64,000 bases of DNA from Roseovarius sp. (GCF_030373445.1 NZ_JAUCYU010000004.1:62001-126000), one strand, 5' to 3'. Counted from the first letter of the stretch, positions 27,724-38,905 are shown. Numbers and translations: made by a program. The notes: generated by a model from the letters alone, not told the origin.

Positions 27724-28566
27724 ATGTCCTACTGGCGCTTTTTCGCGATGATCGGGACCTCGACATTGGTGATGTTCGGGCTGATGTACCTGAACACCTA
27801 TCTTTGGCCGCACGCGCTTTTCAGCGAGACGCGGGCCTACATGGCGGTGCTGATGGGCGCGACCATGGCGGTGATCATGCTGTCCTTCATGCTGGCGATG
27901 TATACGAACCGGAAGGCGAATATCGCGATCTTCACGGGCAGCGTGATCTTGTTCGCGGCGATGCTGTACCTCGTGCGCAGTCAGGTGACGGTGGAGGACC
28001 GGAGCTTCATGCGGGCGATGATTCCGCACCATTCGATTGCCATCATGACCTCGAGCCGGGCGAACATTTCCGACCCGCGGGTGCGGAAGCTGGCCGACAG
28101 CATCATCGCGGCGCAGAACAAGGAGATTGCCGAGATGAAATACCTGATCGCCCATCCCGAGGAGGGCAGCGCGCCCATTCCCGCGCGGTCAGGCGGCGAG
28201 GTGGCGCCGGTGGCCACCGTTGACGAGGCGCTGTCGGAGGTTCGGGTCGAGACGCTGGATGCCGAGGCGATGAGCGTTGACGAGATCGGCGGCGTGCTGG
28301 ATGGCGAGGCGGATTGCCGGTTCCTGCGGACGCTGGACAGCCCGGCGGTTCTTGCCACCGATGGCAGCGGCGCGGCGGTGATGAAGGTGAACGGGCGGCT
28401 CGTTGAACTGCAGGGCGATGCGGAGGCCGGGTTTGCGGCCGAGGGCGTCTATTTGCAGGTGACACGCGTGGAGGGTGCCACGCAAGCGGCGGCCGACCTT
28501 GTCATGACCCTCGATGCGGGGCTGACGGTGGGCTATCGCGGGTTTTACGAGTGTAAGGGAGCCTGA
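27724..28566 (+). CDS. DUF305 membrane protein
   Basis: A 280-residue protein with three N-terminal membrane helices (about 5-25, 35-60, 63-82). These are followed by a DUF305 segment with the signature RAMIPHHSIAIMTSSRA and LADSIIAAQNKEIAEMKYLI. The C-terminal ~110 residues form an extra domain containing a Cys pair (ADCRF, FYECKGA). DUF305 proteins are often found with copper or other metal genes. The ATG at 27724 follows an unusually strong AAAGGAGG site. It diverges from the PACE gene. Confidence 0.85.
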   Translation: MSYWRFFAMIGTSTLVMFGLMYLNTYLWPHALFSETRAYMAVLMGATMAVIMLSFMLAMYTNRKANIAIFTGSVILFAAMLYLVRSQVTVEDRSFMRAMIPHHSIAIMTSSRANISDPRVRKLADSIIAAQNKEIAEMKYLIAHPEEGSAPIPARSGGEVAPVATVDEALSEVRVETLDAEAMSVDEIGGVLDGEADCRFLRTLDSPAVLATDGSGAAVMKVNGRLVELQGDAEAGFAAEGVYLQVTRVEGATQAAADLVMTLDAGLTVGYRGFYECKGA

Positions 28567-28574
28567 AGCGCATA

Positions 28575-28599
28575 CCGGCGCGCCGAAGGGGCGCGCCGG
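28575..28599. terminator. Bidirectional hairpin between DUF305 gene and dnaJ
   Basis: CCGGCGCGCC and GGCGCGCCGG form a perfect ten-pair stem between two convergent genes. T runs are lacking on both sides. Confidence 0.65.
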
Positions 28600-28608
28600 G
28601 TAGGGCGA

Positions 28609-29763
28609 TCAGCTTTTCATCGAGTCCCAGAAGCTTTTCACCGAGGAGAAGAAGCTCTTGCTCTCGGGGTTGTTGTCTTCGCTGAGACCGGCGAATTCGC
28701 GCAGAAGCTCTTTCTGGCGCGAGGTCAGGTTGACCGGGGTTTCGACCGCCAGTTCGATGAACATGTCGCCATGGGCGCCGCCGCGGAGCGAGGGCATGCC
28801 CTTGTTGCGCAGGCGCATCTGGCGCCCGGTCTGCGAGCCTTCGGGGATCTTCACCCGGCTGCGGCCGCCGTCGATGGTGGGCACCTCGATATCGCCACCA
28901 AGGGCGGCGGTGCTGACCGAGACGGGCACGCGGCAGAACAGGTTCTTGTCCTCGCGCTGGAACAGCTCGTGCGGGGCCACCTCGATGAAGATGTAGAGGT
29001 CGCCCGCCGGACCGCCGCGCATCCCGGCCTCGCCTTCGCCGGCGAGGCGGATGCGGGTGCCGGTTTCGACGCCCGCGGGGATGTTCACGCTGAGCGAACG
29101 GTCGCGTTCCACCCGGCCATGGCCGTGACAGGACTTGCACGGGTTCTTGATGATCTGGCCCAGCCCCGAACATGTGGGGCAGGTGCGTTCGACCGTGAAG
29201 AACCCCTGTTGCGCGCGGACCTTGCCCATGCCCGAGCAGGTCGGGCAGGTGGTGGGCTCGGCGCCGCCTTCGGCCCCGGTGCCGTCGCAGGCGTCACAGG
29301 TGACGGAGCTGGGCACGTTGATGGTCTTCTGCAGGCCGCCATAGGCCTCTTCGAGCGTGACGCGCAGATTGTAGCGCAGGTCGGACCCGCGCGAGGCGCG
29401 CTGGCGTCCGCCGCCGCGCTGGCCGCCCATGAAATCGCCGAACAGGTCGTCGAAGACGTCGGAAAAGGCCGAGGCGAAATCGCCCTGGCCGGCGCCGCCG
29501 CCCATGCCGCCGGGGCGCGGGCCGCCGCCCATGCCGCCATCGAAGGCCGCGTGGCCGAAGCGGTCATAGGCCGCCTTCTTCTCGGGGTCTTTCAGGACGT
29601 CATAGGCCTCGCCCGCCTCCTTGAATGCCTTCTCGGAGTTGGGGTTGTCCTTGTTTCGGTCGGGGTGAAGTTCCTTGGCCTTCTTCCGGTAGGCTTTCTT
29701 GATCTCGTCTGCCGACGCGCCCTTTGAGAGCCCAAGTACTTCGTAATAGTCGCGTTTGGACAT
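28609..29763 (-). CDS. dnaJ: Chaperone protein DnaJ
   Basis: A 384-residue class I DnaJ, the co-chaperone that stimulates DnaK ATP hydrolysis and delivers substrates. The J-domain has the HPD tripeptide in [18 protein letters not shown] Gly/Arg-rich linker (about 75-130) follows. The four zinc motifs are [24 protein letters not shown] and CKSCHGHG. The C-terminal substrate domain is complete. It follows dnaK with a 65-base gap that contains a strong terminator hairpin. Confidence 0.97.
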   Translation of the reverse strand: MSKRDYYEVLGLSKGASADEIKKAYRKKAKELHPDRNKDNPNSEKAFKEAGEAYDVLKDPEKKAAYDRFGHAAFDGGMGGGPRPGGMGGGAGQGDFASAFSDVFDDLFGDFMGGQRGGGRQRASRGSDLRYNLRVTLEEAYGGLQKTINVPSSVTCDACDGTGAEGGAEPTTCPTCSGMGKVRAQQGFFTVERTCPTCSGLGQIIKNPCKSCHGHGRVERDRSLSVNIPAGVETGTRIRLAGEGEAGMRGGPAGDLYIFIEVAPHELFQREDKNLFCRVPVSVSTAALGGDIEVPTIDGGRSRVKIPEGSQTGRQMRLRNKGMPSLRGGAHGDMFIELAVETPVNLTSRQKELLREFAGLSEDNNPESKSFFSSVKSFWDSMKS

Positions 29764-29788
29764 CTCGGATCTCCTTCAAAAGGTCAAA

Positions 29789-29811
29789 CGGGGGCCCTGA
29801 GCGGGCCCCCG
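29789..29811 (-). terminator. Terminator hairpin between dnaK and dnaJ
   Basis: CGGGGGCCC and GGGCCCCCG form a perfect nine-pair stem. In the dnaK-to-dnaJ direction it is followed by TTTGACCTTTT. It probably reduces read-through, giving more DnaK than DnaJ. Confidence 0.75.
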
Positions 29812-29828
29812 GTCAACCGTCGCGCCGC

Positions 29829-31745
<1,917 letters not shown>

Positions 31746-31855
31746 GTTTTTCGATCCCTTCTTCTTAAGGCGATTTCAACGATGACCGGACCCTTTATGG
31801 CATCCGGCCCCGATACTCGGGCAGACCGGGCGAGGCCCGTCCTGCGCTTCCGGGC

Positions 31856-31886
31856 GTATATAGGCAGGCCGGTTGGCCCCTGCAAG
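31856..31886 (-). promoter_or_regulatory. Sigma-32-like promoter for dnaK
   Basis: On the minus strand CTTGCA (31886-31881) is followed by CCTATATAC (ending at 31856), with 16 bases between TTGCAG and CTATAT. This fits the alphaproteobacterial RpoH pattern (CTTG ... CYTATnT). Confidence 0.65.
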
Positions 31887-31961
31887 CGCCGCTGCGCGGC
31901 GTAACCTGCAAAATTGGAACAACTGAGGTAGGAAGGACGCGGAATCGGACCGGAGGGTGAG

Positions 31962-32567
31962 ATGAAGCCGACGCAGACGATCAGGGGCGTGGATGTTTAC
32001 GAGGGATTCCTCGACCGCGCGGGGCAGGCACGGGTGGTCGAGGATATCCGCGGGGTGGCGGAGGCGGCGCCGCTGTTCTCGCCGATGACGCCCTATGGCA
32101 AGCCGATGCGGGTGAAGATGACCTCGGCCGGGACATACGGGTGGTATTCGGACCGCAAGGGATACCGGTACGAGCGGCAGCATCCCGACGGGCAGGACTG
32201 GCCGGCGATCCCGGAGAGCGTGCTGGCGATCTGGCGGGCGCTGGTCAGCGAAGAGCGGATGCCGGATTGCTGCCTGGTGAACTATTATGACGAGGCCGCC
32301 CGGATGGGGATGCACCAGGACCGGGACGAGGCCGATTTCGGCTGGCCGGTGCTGTCGGTGTCGCTGGGCGACGAGGGGCTGTTCCGGATCGGCAACGCCA
32401 CGCGGGGCGGCAAGACGCAGTCGGTCTGGCTGCGGTCGGGCGACGTGGTGGTGCTGGGGGGCGAGGCGCGGCTGCTTTACCATGGGCTCGACAAGATCCG
32501 GTTCGGGACTTCGACGCTGTTGCCCAGGGGCGGGCGGATCAACCTGACGATGCGGGTGGTGGATTAG
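31962..32567 (+). CDS. alkB: AlkB-like 2-oxoglutarate/Fe(II) dioxygenase
   Basis: A 201-residue DNA/RNA dealkylation repair enzyme. The iron ligands are visible in MGMHQDRDEADFG (HxD) and LLYHGLDKIRFGTS (distal His). The 2-oxoglutarate-binding arginine is in RINLTMRV. The nucleotide-recognition lid region holds TYGWYSDRKGYRYERQHPDG. It removes alkyl groups from 1-methyladenine and 3-methylcytosine in known members. It diverges from dnaK; the start has a GGAGGGTGAG site. No Ada box was recognised. Confidence 0.93.
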   Translation: MKPTQTIRGVDVYEGFLDRAGQARVVEDIRGVAEAAPLFSPMTPYGKPMRVKMTSAGTYGWYSDRKGYRYERQHPDGQDWPAIPESVLAIWRALVSEERMPDCCLVNYYDEAARMGMHQDRDEADFGWPVLSVSLGDEGLFRIGNATRGGKTQSVWLRSGDVVVLGGEARLLYHGLDKIRFGTSTLLPRGGRINLTMRVVD

Positions 32568-33175
32568 GGTGCGACCGAGCAGCAGCCGGAATAGACCTTC
32601 ACCTCGGTCTTGTCGGTCACAAGCAGGTCGATCCCGAGGCCGTAGGCGCGGTCGGACATGCCGTCGGAGCACTGGTTGCGGCCGACCATGGCGGTGACCA
32701 CGGTATCGCCGCCGTCGGCAAAGAGCGCGTGCCGGTCGGGCCGGTTGGCCGAGGGCACGACGAGAACATCGGCGAAGGGCACTTTGGTGTCCAGGCGGGT
32801 CATCTCAGCCTTGCGGTCGGGGGTGAGGCTGAAGGACCAGAACGGCTCTGTCCCCGAACAGGCGAGGTTGCGGGCCAGGCCGGTGGCGGGCTGGCCGGGC
32901 TGGCGGGCCATGTAGCGCAGGGCGACCCAGCCGGACGCCTCGCCGGTATTGATGAGGCCCCATTCGCCGGTCTTGTCGGAATCGACCACTTCGAGACCGG
33001 CGGCATCGGGCGGCAGCTTGGCGATCACGGCGTGATCGGTGGACGGGCCCGAGCGGACGTTGAGCGTATCGTTGGCGGCAACGCCGGAGACGTCGTAGAT
33101 CGCCGGCAGGGTCTGGGCCGAGGCAGCCACCGGGACGAGCCAGAGGCACAGGCAGAGGAGGAACGCGCGCCTCAC
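32564..33175 (-). CDS. Secreted SH3b-domain protein with C-terminal COG3650-like region
   Basis: A 203-residue protein: signal peptide (RRAFLLCLCLWLVPVAASAQ), an SH3b-like domain at about 25-90 (VAANDTLNVRSGPSTDHAVI, ASGWVALRYMARQ), and a C-terminal part starting CSGTEPFWSFSLTP that resembles COG3650-type periplasmic proteins. SH3b domains usually bind cell-wall components. The GTG at 33175 is chosen: it overlaps the stop of the polysaccharide permease by four bases and begins directly with the signal peptide. Its coupling to the permease hints at an envelope or export role. Confidence 0.8.
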   Translation of the reverse strand: MRRAFLLCLCLWLVPVAASAQTLPAIYDVSGVAANDTLNVRSGPSTDHAVIAKLPPDAAGLEVVDSDKTGEWGLINTGEASGWVALRYMARQPGQPATGLARNLACSGTEPFWSFSLTPDRKAEMTRLDTKVPFADVLVVPSANRPDRHALFADGGDTVVTAMVGRNQCSDGMSDRAYGLGIDLLVTDKTEVKVYSGCCSVAP

Positions 33176-33993
33176 CGGCGTGCGCCCCAGCTGCTGGAGA
33201 CATGCTGACGCGTGTAGAATTCGCCCATCAGCCCCAGCATGATCAGCACCAGGGCTGCGATGATCGGGTACTCGATATTCGAGTTGCGCGGGAAGTAGTT
33301 GATGAAGACGAAGCCGCGCGCCTGGTCGATGCAGTGGAAGAGAGGGTTCCAGTCGAACAGCATCAGCATCGTGGGCGGCAGGGCGTTGGCGACGAACATC
33401 TTGCCCGAGGCGATCATGTTGGCGCGCTGGTAGACCTGCGTGAAGACGGACACGAATGTGGGGAACCACGGCTTGACGGCCAGCAGCACCAGCCCCACGG
33501 CGCAACCGGTGAACCACGCCAGGAGGAACATCGAGAAGGCGAGCACCGGTTGATCGACCTCGTAGGGTTTGAAGACCACGTGGTAGACGAAGAGGATGGT
33601 GAGCAGCGACAGCGCCTGGATGTAGAGCGTGCTGAGCGCGCCGGCGGCGATGGAGATGATGGTGTTCATCGGCGCATGCTGCATCATCGGCGAAGCGGAG
33701 GTTTCCGCCCCCGAGACGGCGCCGACGGATTTGACATGGGTGATGTAGAGGAAGATGCCCGACATCACGTAGAGCAGGAAATCGCCACGCAGCTTCGCCC
33801 CGCGCAGGCCGAGGATGGTGAACATCACGTAGAAGGCGGCGACGAGAACGACCGCCTGTAGCATGTTCACGGCGATGGCGAAAAAGGCGTTGTTGTGGGT
33901 GCTGCGCACCTTGCGGACGGTGGCGTGATAGATCAGTTCACCGATGGCGAACGCGGACTGAATGAACGATCGCGGTCTTGTCTGCTGAAACAT
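33172..33993 (-). CDS. ABC-2 type polysaccharide export permease (KpsM-like), first copy
   Basis: A 273-residue inner-membrane permease with about six helices, for example MLQAVVLVAAFYVMFTILGL and VLAFSMFLLAWFTGCAVGLV. The end VFINYFPRNSNIEYPIIAAL and RQHVSSSW is typical of capsule exporters in this group. It should pair with a KpsT-like ATPase, but none is adjacent; the nearest is at 48370-49023. A second permease lies at 50633. It is translationally coupled to the SH3b gene and diverges from cysQ across a palindromic site. Confidence 0.85.
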   Translation of the reverse strand: MFQQTRPRSFIQSAFAIGELIYHATVRKVRSTHNNAFFAIAVNMLQAVVLVAAFYVMFTILGLRGAKLRGDFLLYVMSGIFLYITHVKSVGAVSGAETSASPMMQHAPMNTIISIAAGALSTLYIQALSLLTILFVYHVVFKPYEVDQPVLAFSMFLLAWFTGCAVGLVLLAVKPWFPTFVSVFTQVYQRANMIASGKMFVANALPPTMLMLFDWNPLFHCIDQARGFVFINYFPRNSNIEYPIIAALVLIMLGLMGEFYTRQHVSSSWGARR

Positions 33994-34048
33994 TTGTCCT
34001 GCCGCCTGTGAACTGCTCGAAATATGCCACGGATTTCTTGCCGACCCG

Positions 34049-34065
34049 TTATGATCGTATCATAA
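34049..34065. promoter_or_regulatory. Palindromic operator-like site between permease and cysQ
   Basis: TTATGAT-CGT-ATCATAA is a perfect inverted repeat in the 135-base divergent gap. It has the size and symmetry of a dimeric regulator site. TTGCCG lies 7 bases before it, so it would overlap a rightward promoter. The regulator is unknown. Confidence 0.55.
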
Positions 34066-34128
34066 GGGGCGCCGACCGATCTAGCAACATGGCCGTGATC
34101 CGGCCCAACCCCTATTTGGAGCAGCCCA

Positions 34129-34926
34129 TTGGATTATTCCGACTTCGTGCCCGTCGCCCGCCGCCTTGCGCTGGAGGCCGGCGACAGGATCATGGACATT
34201 TACAATTCGGACGACTTCGACGTGAAGGTGAAATCGGATGACAGCCCGGTGACCGAAGCCGACGAGGCGGCGGATGCGCTGATCTCGGAGGGGCTGCGCA
34301 AGGCGTTTCCGGACGTCCTTCTGGTGACCGAGGAGCAGGCGGCGTCGCATAGCGAGAGGGCCGAGACGTTCCTGATCGTCGATCCGCTGGACGGGACCAA
34401 GGAGTTCGTCCACCGGCGGGGCGATTTCACCGTGAACATCGCCTATGTCGAGAACGGCGTGCCGACCCGGGGCGTGGTGTATGCCCCGGCGAAGGAGCGG
34501 ATGTTCTACACGCTGGCGGATGGCAGCGCGGTCGAGGAAGCCGGACCGTTCGACAAGGACGCCCCCGGTGAGTTGTCGCCGATCCGGGTGGCGGATGCCG
34601 ACAACGGCGCGCTGATGGTGGTGGCGAGCAAGTCGCACCGGGACCAGGCGACCGACGATTACATCAACAAGTACGCGGTGAAGGATTCCAAGAGCGCGGG
34701 TTCGTCGCTCAAGTTCTGTCTCGTGGCGACGGGCGAGGCCGATCTCTACCCGCGCGTGGGCCGGACAATGGAATGGGACACCGCCGCCGGCCATGCCGTG
34801 CTTCAGGGGGCGGGCGGCAAGGTGGTGCGATTCGATGACCACAGCCCGCTGACCTATGGCAAGGAAGGCTATGCCAACCCGTTCTTCATCGCCTATGCGC
34901 CCGGCGTGGAGCTGAAGCCCGCCTGA
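34129..34926 (+). CDS. cysQ: 3'(2'),5'-bisphosphate nucleotidase
   Basis: A 265-residue inositol-monophosphatase-fold enzyme that hydrolyses PAP, the by-product of PAPS use in sulfate reduction and sulfotransfer. Metal-binding motifs are EEQAA (after LLVTE), FLIVDPLDGTKEFVHRRGDF and MEWDTAAGHAVLQGAGG. The start codon is TTG at 34129, giving an N-terminus DYSDFVPVARRLALEAG normal for the family. It overlaps kdsB by one base and heads the co-directional glycan run that ends with a sulfotransferase-like gene. Confidence 0.94.
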   Translation: MDYSDFVPVARRLALEAGDRIMDIYNSDDFDVKVKSDDSPVTEADEAADALISEGLRKAFPDVLLVTEEQAASHSERAETFLIVDPLDGTKEFVHRRGDFTVNIAYVENGVPTRGVVYAPAKERMFYTLADGSAVEEAGPFDKDAPGELSPIRVADADNGALMVVASKSHRDQATDDYINKYAVKDSKSAGSSLKFCLVATGEADLYPRVGRTMEWDTAAGHAVLQGAGGKVVRFDDHSPLTYGKEGYANPFFIAYAPGVELKPA

Positions 34927-35726
34927 TGGGTGTGCTGATCGTCATCCCGGCGCGCTATGCCTCGACCCGGTATCCGGGCAAGCCTTTGGTCGAGCTGACC
35001 GGCGCCACCGGCGAGAAACGCTCGCTGGTCGAGCGGAGCTGGCTGGCGGCGAAGGCCGTCGAAGGGGTCGACCGGGTGGTGGTTGCGACCGATGACGATC
35101 GCATCCGCGAGGCGGCCGAGGGATTCGGCGCCGAGGTTGTGATGACCTCGGAGGGCTGCCGGAACGGGACGGAACGCTGTGCCGAGGCGCTGGACGCGCT
35201 GGGCGGGGGTTACGATATCGTCGTGAACCTGCAGGGGGACGCGCCGCTGACGCCGCCGTGGTTCGTGGAAGACCTGATCGCGGGCATCCGGGGCGACTCG
35301 GAGGCGGACGTGGCAACGCCGGTCCTGGTCTGTGACGGCCGCGCGCATCGCAGCTTCCTCGAGGACCGGGCGCAGGGGCGCGTGGGCGGGACGACCGCAG
35401 TGTTCACAAGGGACCGGCACGCGCTCTATTTTTCGAAGGAAGTCGTACCCTATACCGGCAGGACCTATGCCGACGAGGAGGCGACGCCGGTTTATCACCA
35501 TGTCGGGGTCTACGCCTATCGCCCCGGCGCGTTGCGCGCCTATCCGACGATGGAGGCCGGGCCGCTGGAAGACCTGGAGGGGTTGGAACAGCTTCGATTC
35601 ATGGAGAACGGTCACACGGTGCTGTGCGTGGAGGTCGAGGCGCGCGGGCGGCAGTTCTGGGAGCTGAACAACCCCGAGGACGTGGAGAGAATTGAGGCGA
35701 TGATGCAAGCCATGGGTCTTGCCTGA
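34926..35726 (+). CDS. kdsB: 3-deoxy-manno-octulosonate cytidylyltransferase
   Basis: A 266-residue CMP-Kdo synthetase, which activates Kdo for lipid A core or for the Kdo linker of capsules. Motifs are VIPARYASTRYPGKPLVEL (CTP-binding), NLQGDAPLTPP (metal Asp) and YHHVGVYAYRPGAL. It is slightly longer than the E. coli enzyme. It begins in the cysQ stop codon. A weak hairpin (GCCTT/AAGGC, 35727-35741) overlaps its end, then 149 bases lead to galU. Confidence 0.94.
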   Translation: MGVLIVIPARYASTRYPGKPLVELTGATGEKRSLVERSWLAAKAVEGVDRVVVATDDDRIREAAEGFGAEVVMTSEGCRNGTERCAEALDALGGGYDIVVNLQGDAPLTPPWFVEDLIAGIRGDSEADVATPVLVCDGRAHRSFLEDRAQGRVGGTTAVFTRDRHALYFSKEVVPYTGRTYADEEATPVYHHVGVYAYRPGALRAYPTMEAGPLEDLEGLEQLRFMENGHTVLCVEVEARGRQFWELNNPEDVERIEAMMQAMGLA

Positions 35727-35889
35727 GCCTTATTTAAAGGCATAAAGAGGATTATTATCGGTTGTCGGCTGGCAGGCTGAGAGAAATATTGCTCAAAGGC
35801 TGTTAATAAAGAATGAATTTCCTTCGGGCCCGTGCGTGTGTTCACAAATTGGTATAGAGAAAGCCCGAAATCAGAGCGAGGAGCTGCTC

Positions 35890-36783
35890 ATGCGCAAAAA
35901 AGTGTCGAAAGCGATCTTTCCGGTCGCGGGTCTTGGAACGCGGTTTCTACCGGCGACGAAGTCGGTGCCGAAAGAGATCATGACGCTGGTCGACCGTCCG
36001 CTGGTGCAATACGCGATCGACGAGGCGCGTGCGGCGGGGATCAAGGAATTCATCTTCGTGACGTCGCGCGGGAAGAGCGCGCTCGAGGACTACTTCGACA
36101 ACGCGCCCCAGCTTGAACAGCAGCTTCGCAAGGCCGGCAAGACGGAGCTTCTGGATATCCTGAAAAGCACCGATATGGACAGCGGCGAAGTCGCCTATCT
36201 CCGGCAGGCCAAGCCGATGGGGCTGGGCCACGCGGTGTGGTGCGCGCGGCGGCTGATCGGGAACGAGCCCTTTGCCGTGGTGCTGCCCGACGACATCATC
36301 GCCGCCGAAAAGCCCTGCCTCGCGCAGATGGTCGAGGCGTTCGAGGAGACGCAGGGCAACATCGTCGCGGCGATGGAAGTGCCAGAGGACAAGGCGCAGG
36401 CCTATGGCGTTCTCGACGTGAAGGAGGACATGGGCCGGATCGTCTCGACCAAGGGGCTGGTGGAGAAGCCGGCGCCGGGCGAGGCGCCGTCGAACCTTGC
36501 GGTGATCGGGCGGTATATCCTGACGCCGAAAGTGCTGCAGCAGCTCAACAAGAAGCGGGCCGGGACCGGCGGCGAGATCCAGCTGACCGATGCCATTGAC
36601 GACGCCCGCGACGACGGCGAGGAAGTCTATGGCTTCCGCTTCGAGGGGCAGCGCTACGACTGTGGCTCGAAGGCCGGCTACCTGCAGGCGACGGTGGCCT
36701 TCGCGCTTGCGCGTGACGACCTCCGCGCCGATCTCTGGGCCTTCCTGAACGAGGTGGTCCACGCCGAGAAGGCCGCCCAGTAA
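35890..36783 (+). CDS. galU: UTP-glucose-1-phosphate uridylyltransferase
   Basis: A 297-residue GalU making UDP-glucose. The nucleotide-binding N-terminus is KAIFPVAGLGTRFLPATKSV; PLVQYAIDEARAAGI and FAVVLPDDIIA are family signatures, and YDCGSKAGYLQA is in the C-terminal part. The ATG at 35890 is preferred over the one at 35836 because of the GAGGAG site and the standard N-terminus (MRKKVSKAIFP). galE follows after 15 bases; the pair makes UDP-galactose, the precursor used by Glf at 47128-48285. Confidence 0.96.
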   Translation: MRKKVSKAIFPVAGLGTRFLPATKSVPKEIMTLVDRPLVQYAIDEARAAGIKEFIFVTSRGKSALEDYFDNAPQLEQQLRKAGKTELLDILKSTDMDSGEVAYLRQAKPMGLGHAVWCARRLIGNEPFAVVLPDDIIAAEKPCLAQMVEAFEETQGNIVAAMEVPEDKAQAYGVLDVKEDMGRIVSTKGLVEKPAPGEAPSNLAVIGRYILTPKVLQQLNKKRAGTGGEIQLTDAIDDARDDGEEVYGFRFEGQRYDCGSKAGYLQATVAFALARDDLRADLWAFLNEVVHAEKAAQ

Positions 36784-36798
36784 AGCCGGAGACCTGAA

Positions 36799-37782
36799 TT
36801 GAGCAACATCCTCGTCACCGGCGGCGCCGGGTATATCGGCTCGCATGCCTGCAAGTGCCTGAAGGCGGCAGGCTATACGCCGGTGACATACGACAACCTG
36901 TGCACCGGCTGGGAAGAAGCGGTGAAGTTCGGGCCGTTCGAGCAGGGCGACCTGCGCGATGCCGACCGGCTGGCGCAGGTTTTCGCGGCCTACCAGCCCA
37001 GCGCGGTGATGCATTTCGCCTCGCTGAGCCAGGTGGGTGAAAGCATGCGCGACCCCGGTATCTACTGGGACAACAACGTGTCTGGCTCGGTCACGCTGTT
37101 GCGGACGGCCGTGGAGGCCGGGTGTCTCGATTTCGTGTTCTCGTCGACCTGTGCCACCTATGGCGACCAGGACAACGTGGTGCTCGACGAAGATTGCGTG
37201 CAGCGGCCGATCAATGCCTATGGCGCCTCGAAGAGGGCGATCGAGGACATGCTGACGGATTTCGAGGCGGCGCACGGGATGCGGAGCGTGATCTTCCGCT
37301 ATTTCAACGTGGCCGGCGCCGACCCCGAGGCGGAGGTGGGCGAGTTCCACCAGCCGGAGACGCATCTTATCCCGCTGGTGCTGGATGCGGTGGACGGCAA
37401 GCGGGATGCGTTGACGATCTTCGGCACGGATTACGACACGCCCGACGGCACCTGCATCCGCGATTACGTGCACGTGATGGACCTGGTGGAAGCGCATGTG
37501 CTTGGCCTGAAATGGCTTGAGGAAAAGCGCGGGAGCCGGGTGTTCAACCTGGGCACCGGCAGCGGATTTACCGTGCGCGAGGTGATCGACCATGCGCGTG
37601 CCACCACGGGCCGCGAGGTGCCGGTGATCGAGGGGTCCAGGCGACCCGGAGATTGCACCAAGCTGGTGTCCGGCTCGACCCGGGCCAAGGCCGAGCTGGG
37701 ATGGGAGCCCAAGCGTTCGACCATGGCCGAGATGATCGCCGACGCGTGGCGCTGGCACCAAACTGGACATTACGACAAATAA
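36799..37782 (+). CDS. galE: UDP-glucose 4-epimerase
   Basis: A 327-residue extended short-chain dehydrogenase that interconverts UDP-glucose and UDP-galactose. The NAD-binding GxxGxxG is in ILVTGGAGYIGSHACKCL. The catalytic Ser-Ser-Thr and YxxxK are in FSSTCATYGD and NAYGASKRAIEDML. The start codon is TTG at 36799 with CGGAG upstream. It lies between galU and a glycosyltransferase gene that begins 44 bases later. Confidence 0.95.
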   Translation: MSNILVTGGAGYIGSHACKCLKAAGYTPVTYDNLCTGWEEAVKFGPFEQGDLRDADRLAQVFAAYQPSAVMHFASLSQVGESMRDPGIYWDNNVSGSVTLLRTAVEAGCLDFVFSSTCATYGDQDNVVLDEDCVQRPINAYGASKRAIEDMLTDFEAAHGMRSVIFRYFNVAGADPEAEVGEFHQPETHLIPLVLDAVDGKRDALTIFGTDYDTPDGTCIRDYVHVMDLVEAHVLGLKWLEEKRGSRVFNLGTGSGFTVREVIDHARATTGREVPVIEGSRRPGDCTKLVSGSTRAKAELGWEPKRSTMAEMIADAWRWHQTGHYDK

Positions 37783-37826
37783 CGCCGATTCTGGCGCCGA
37801 GGCTGCAGGAAACGGACATCGGGCAG

Positions 37827-38849
37827 ATGGGCTGGCTGGCGGAGGCGTCGACGAAATACAGGCTGCGCTGGAAGCGGCGGCGGCTGTTGTTCCGTGCGCT
37901 GCGGAAGCGGCGGCAGCTTTCGCCGGTGATCGACCGGACGGCGCAAATCGCGCCCGGCGCGATCCTTGCGGCATCGACGGTGCGGAACGAGGCGGTGCGC
38001 CTGCCGTTTTTCCTGGAACATCACCGCAAGCTGGGGGTGGCGCACTTCCTGTTCGTCGACAACGCGAGCGATGACGGGACGCGGGAATACCTTGCCCAGC
38101 AGCCCGACGTTTCGCTGTGGTCGACGCCCGAGAGTTACCGGCTGTCGCGTTTCGGGCTGGACTGGCTGACCTGGCTGATGATCCGGCATGCGCATGGGCA
38201 CTGGTGCCTGACGCTGGATGCCGACGAAATCCTGATCTACCCGCATCATGACACGCGCCCGCTTCCCGCGCTGGTTGATTGGCTTGAACGCACCGGGCGA
38301 AGCTCGTTCGGGACAATGATGCTGGACATGTACCCCAAGGGGCCGGTCAGGGCGCAGGAGTATCGCGCCGGCGAAGACCCGTTCGAGGCGCTGTGCTGGT
38401 TCGATGCGGGAAATTACATGATCCAGAAGCAGCCGGTGCATCAGAACCTGTGGATCCAGGGCGGGGTTCGGGCGCGGTGTTTCTTTGCCGATGAGCCGCG
38501 TCGCGCGCCGACGATGGGGAAGGTGCCGCTGGTGAAGTGGAACCGGCGCTACGTGTATATCAACTCGACCCACGCGCTGCTGCCGCGCGATTTGAACCGG
38601 GTGTATGACGAGGCCGGCGGGGAGGAGACCTCGGGCCTGCTACTGCATACGAAATTCCTGCACACGATCGTGGATAAATCGGCCGAGGAAAAGGAACGGG
38701 GCGAGCATTTCGCCAACAGCGCGCTATACGAGTCCTACTATGATGCGCTGGTGGAAAACCCCGACCTTTGGTGCGAGGCGTCGACGAAGCTGACGAGCTG
38801 GCGGCAGCTCGAGGCGATGGGGCTGATGTCGCGGGGCAACTGGATTTGA
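37827..38849 (+). CDS. GT2/GT92-like glycosyltransferase (Glyco_tranf_2_4 type), first paralogue
   Basis: A 340-residue GT-A fold glycosyltransferase. The core has STVRNEAVRLPFFLEHHRKL, FLFVDNASDDGT and the DxD motif CLTLDADEILIYP near residue 131, with a late NLWIQGGVRARCFF. There is no signal or membrane helix, so it acts in the cytoplasm on a lipid-linked or nascent glycan. It is clearly paralogous to 39046-40056 over its whole length. The ATG at 37827 is chosen; the longer frame overlaps galE. Donor and acceptor are unknown. Confidence 0.82.
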   Translation: MGWLAEASTKYRLRWKRRRLLFRALRKRRQLSPVIDRTAQIAPGAILAASTVRNEAVRLPFFLEHHRKLGVAHFLFVDNASDDGTREYLAQQPDVSLWSTPESYRLSRFGLDWLTWLMIRHAHGHWCLTLDADEILIYPHHDTRPLPALVDWLERTGRSSFGTMMLDMYPKGPVRAQEYRAGEDPFEALCWFDAGNYMIQKQPVHQNLWIQGGVRARCFFADEPRRAPTMGKVPLVKWNRRYVYINSTHALLPRDLNRVYDEAGGEETSGLLLHTKFLHTIVDKSAEEKERGEHFANSALYESYYDALVENPDLWCEASTKLTSWRQLEAMGLMSRGNWI

Positions 38850-38877
38850 TCATGTTCCCCGCTGCCCGCCTGATTTG

Positions 38878-38905
38878 TTGCCATTTTCAGATGCTTGCGT
38901 ATTGT
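38878..38905 (+). promoter_or_regulatory. Sigma-70-like promoter before the second glycosyltransferase
   Basis: TTGCCA (38878-38883) and TATTGT (38900-38905), 16 bases apart, lie in the only sizeable gap of the glycan run. A GCCCCC/GGGGGC hairpin (38906-38925) follows at the expected transcript start. Confidence 0.5.

Noticed and set aside
27539..27766. Longer N-terminus for the PACE transporter
   Set aside because: The extra 76 residues lack any family similarity and overlap the divergent DUF305 start; the GTG at 27538 has a ribosome site and the family N-terminus.
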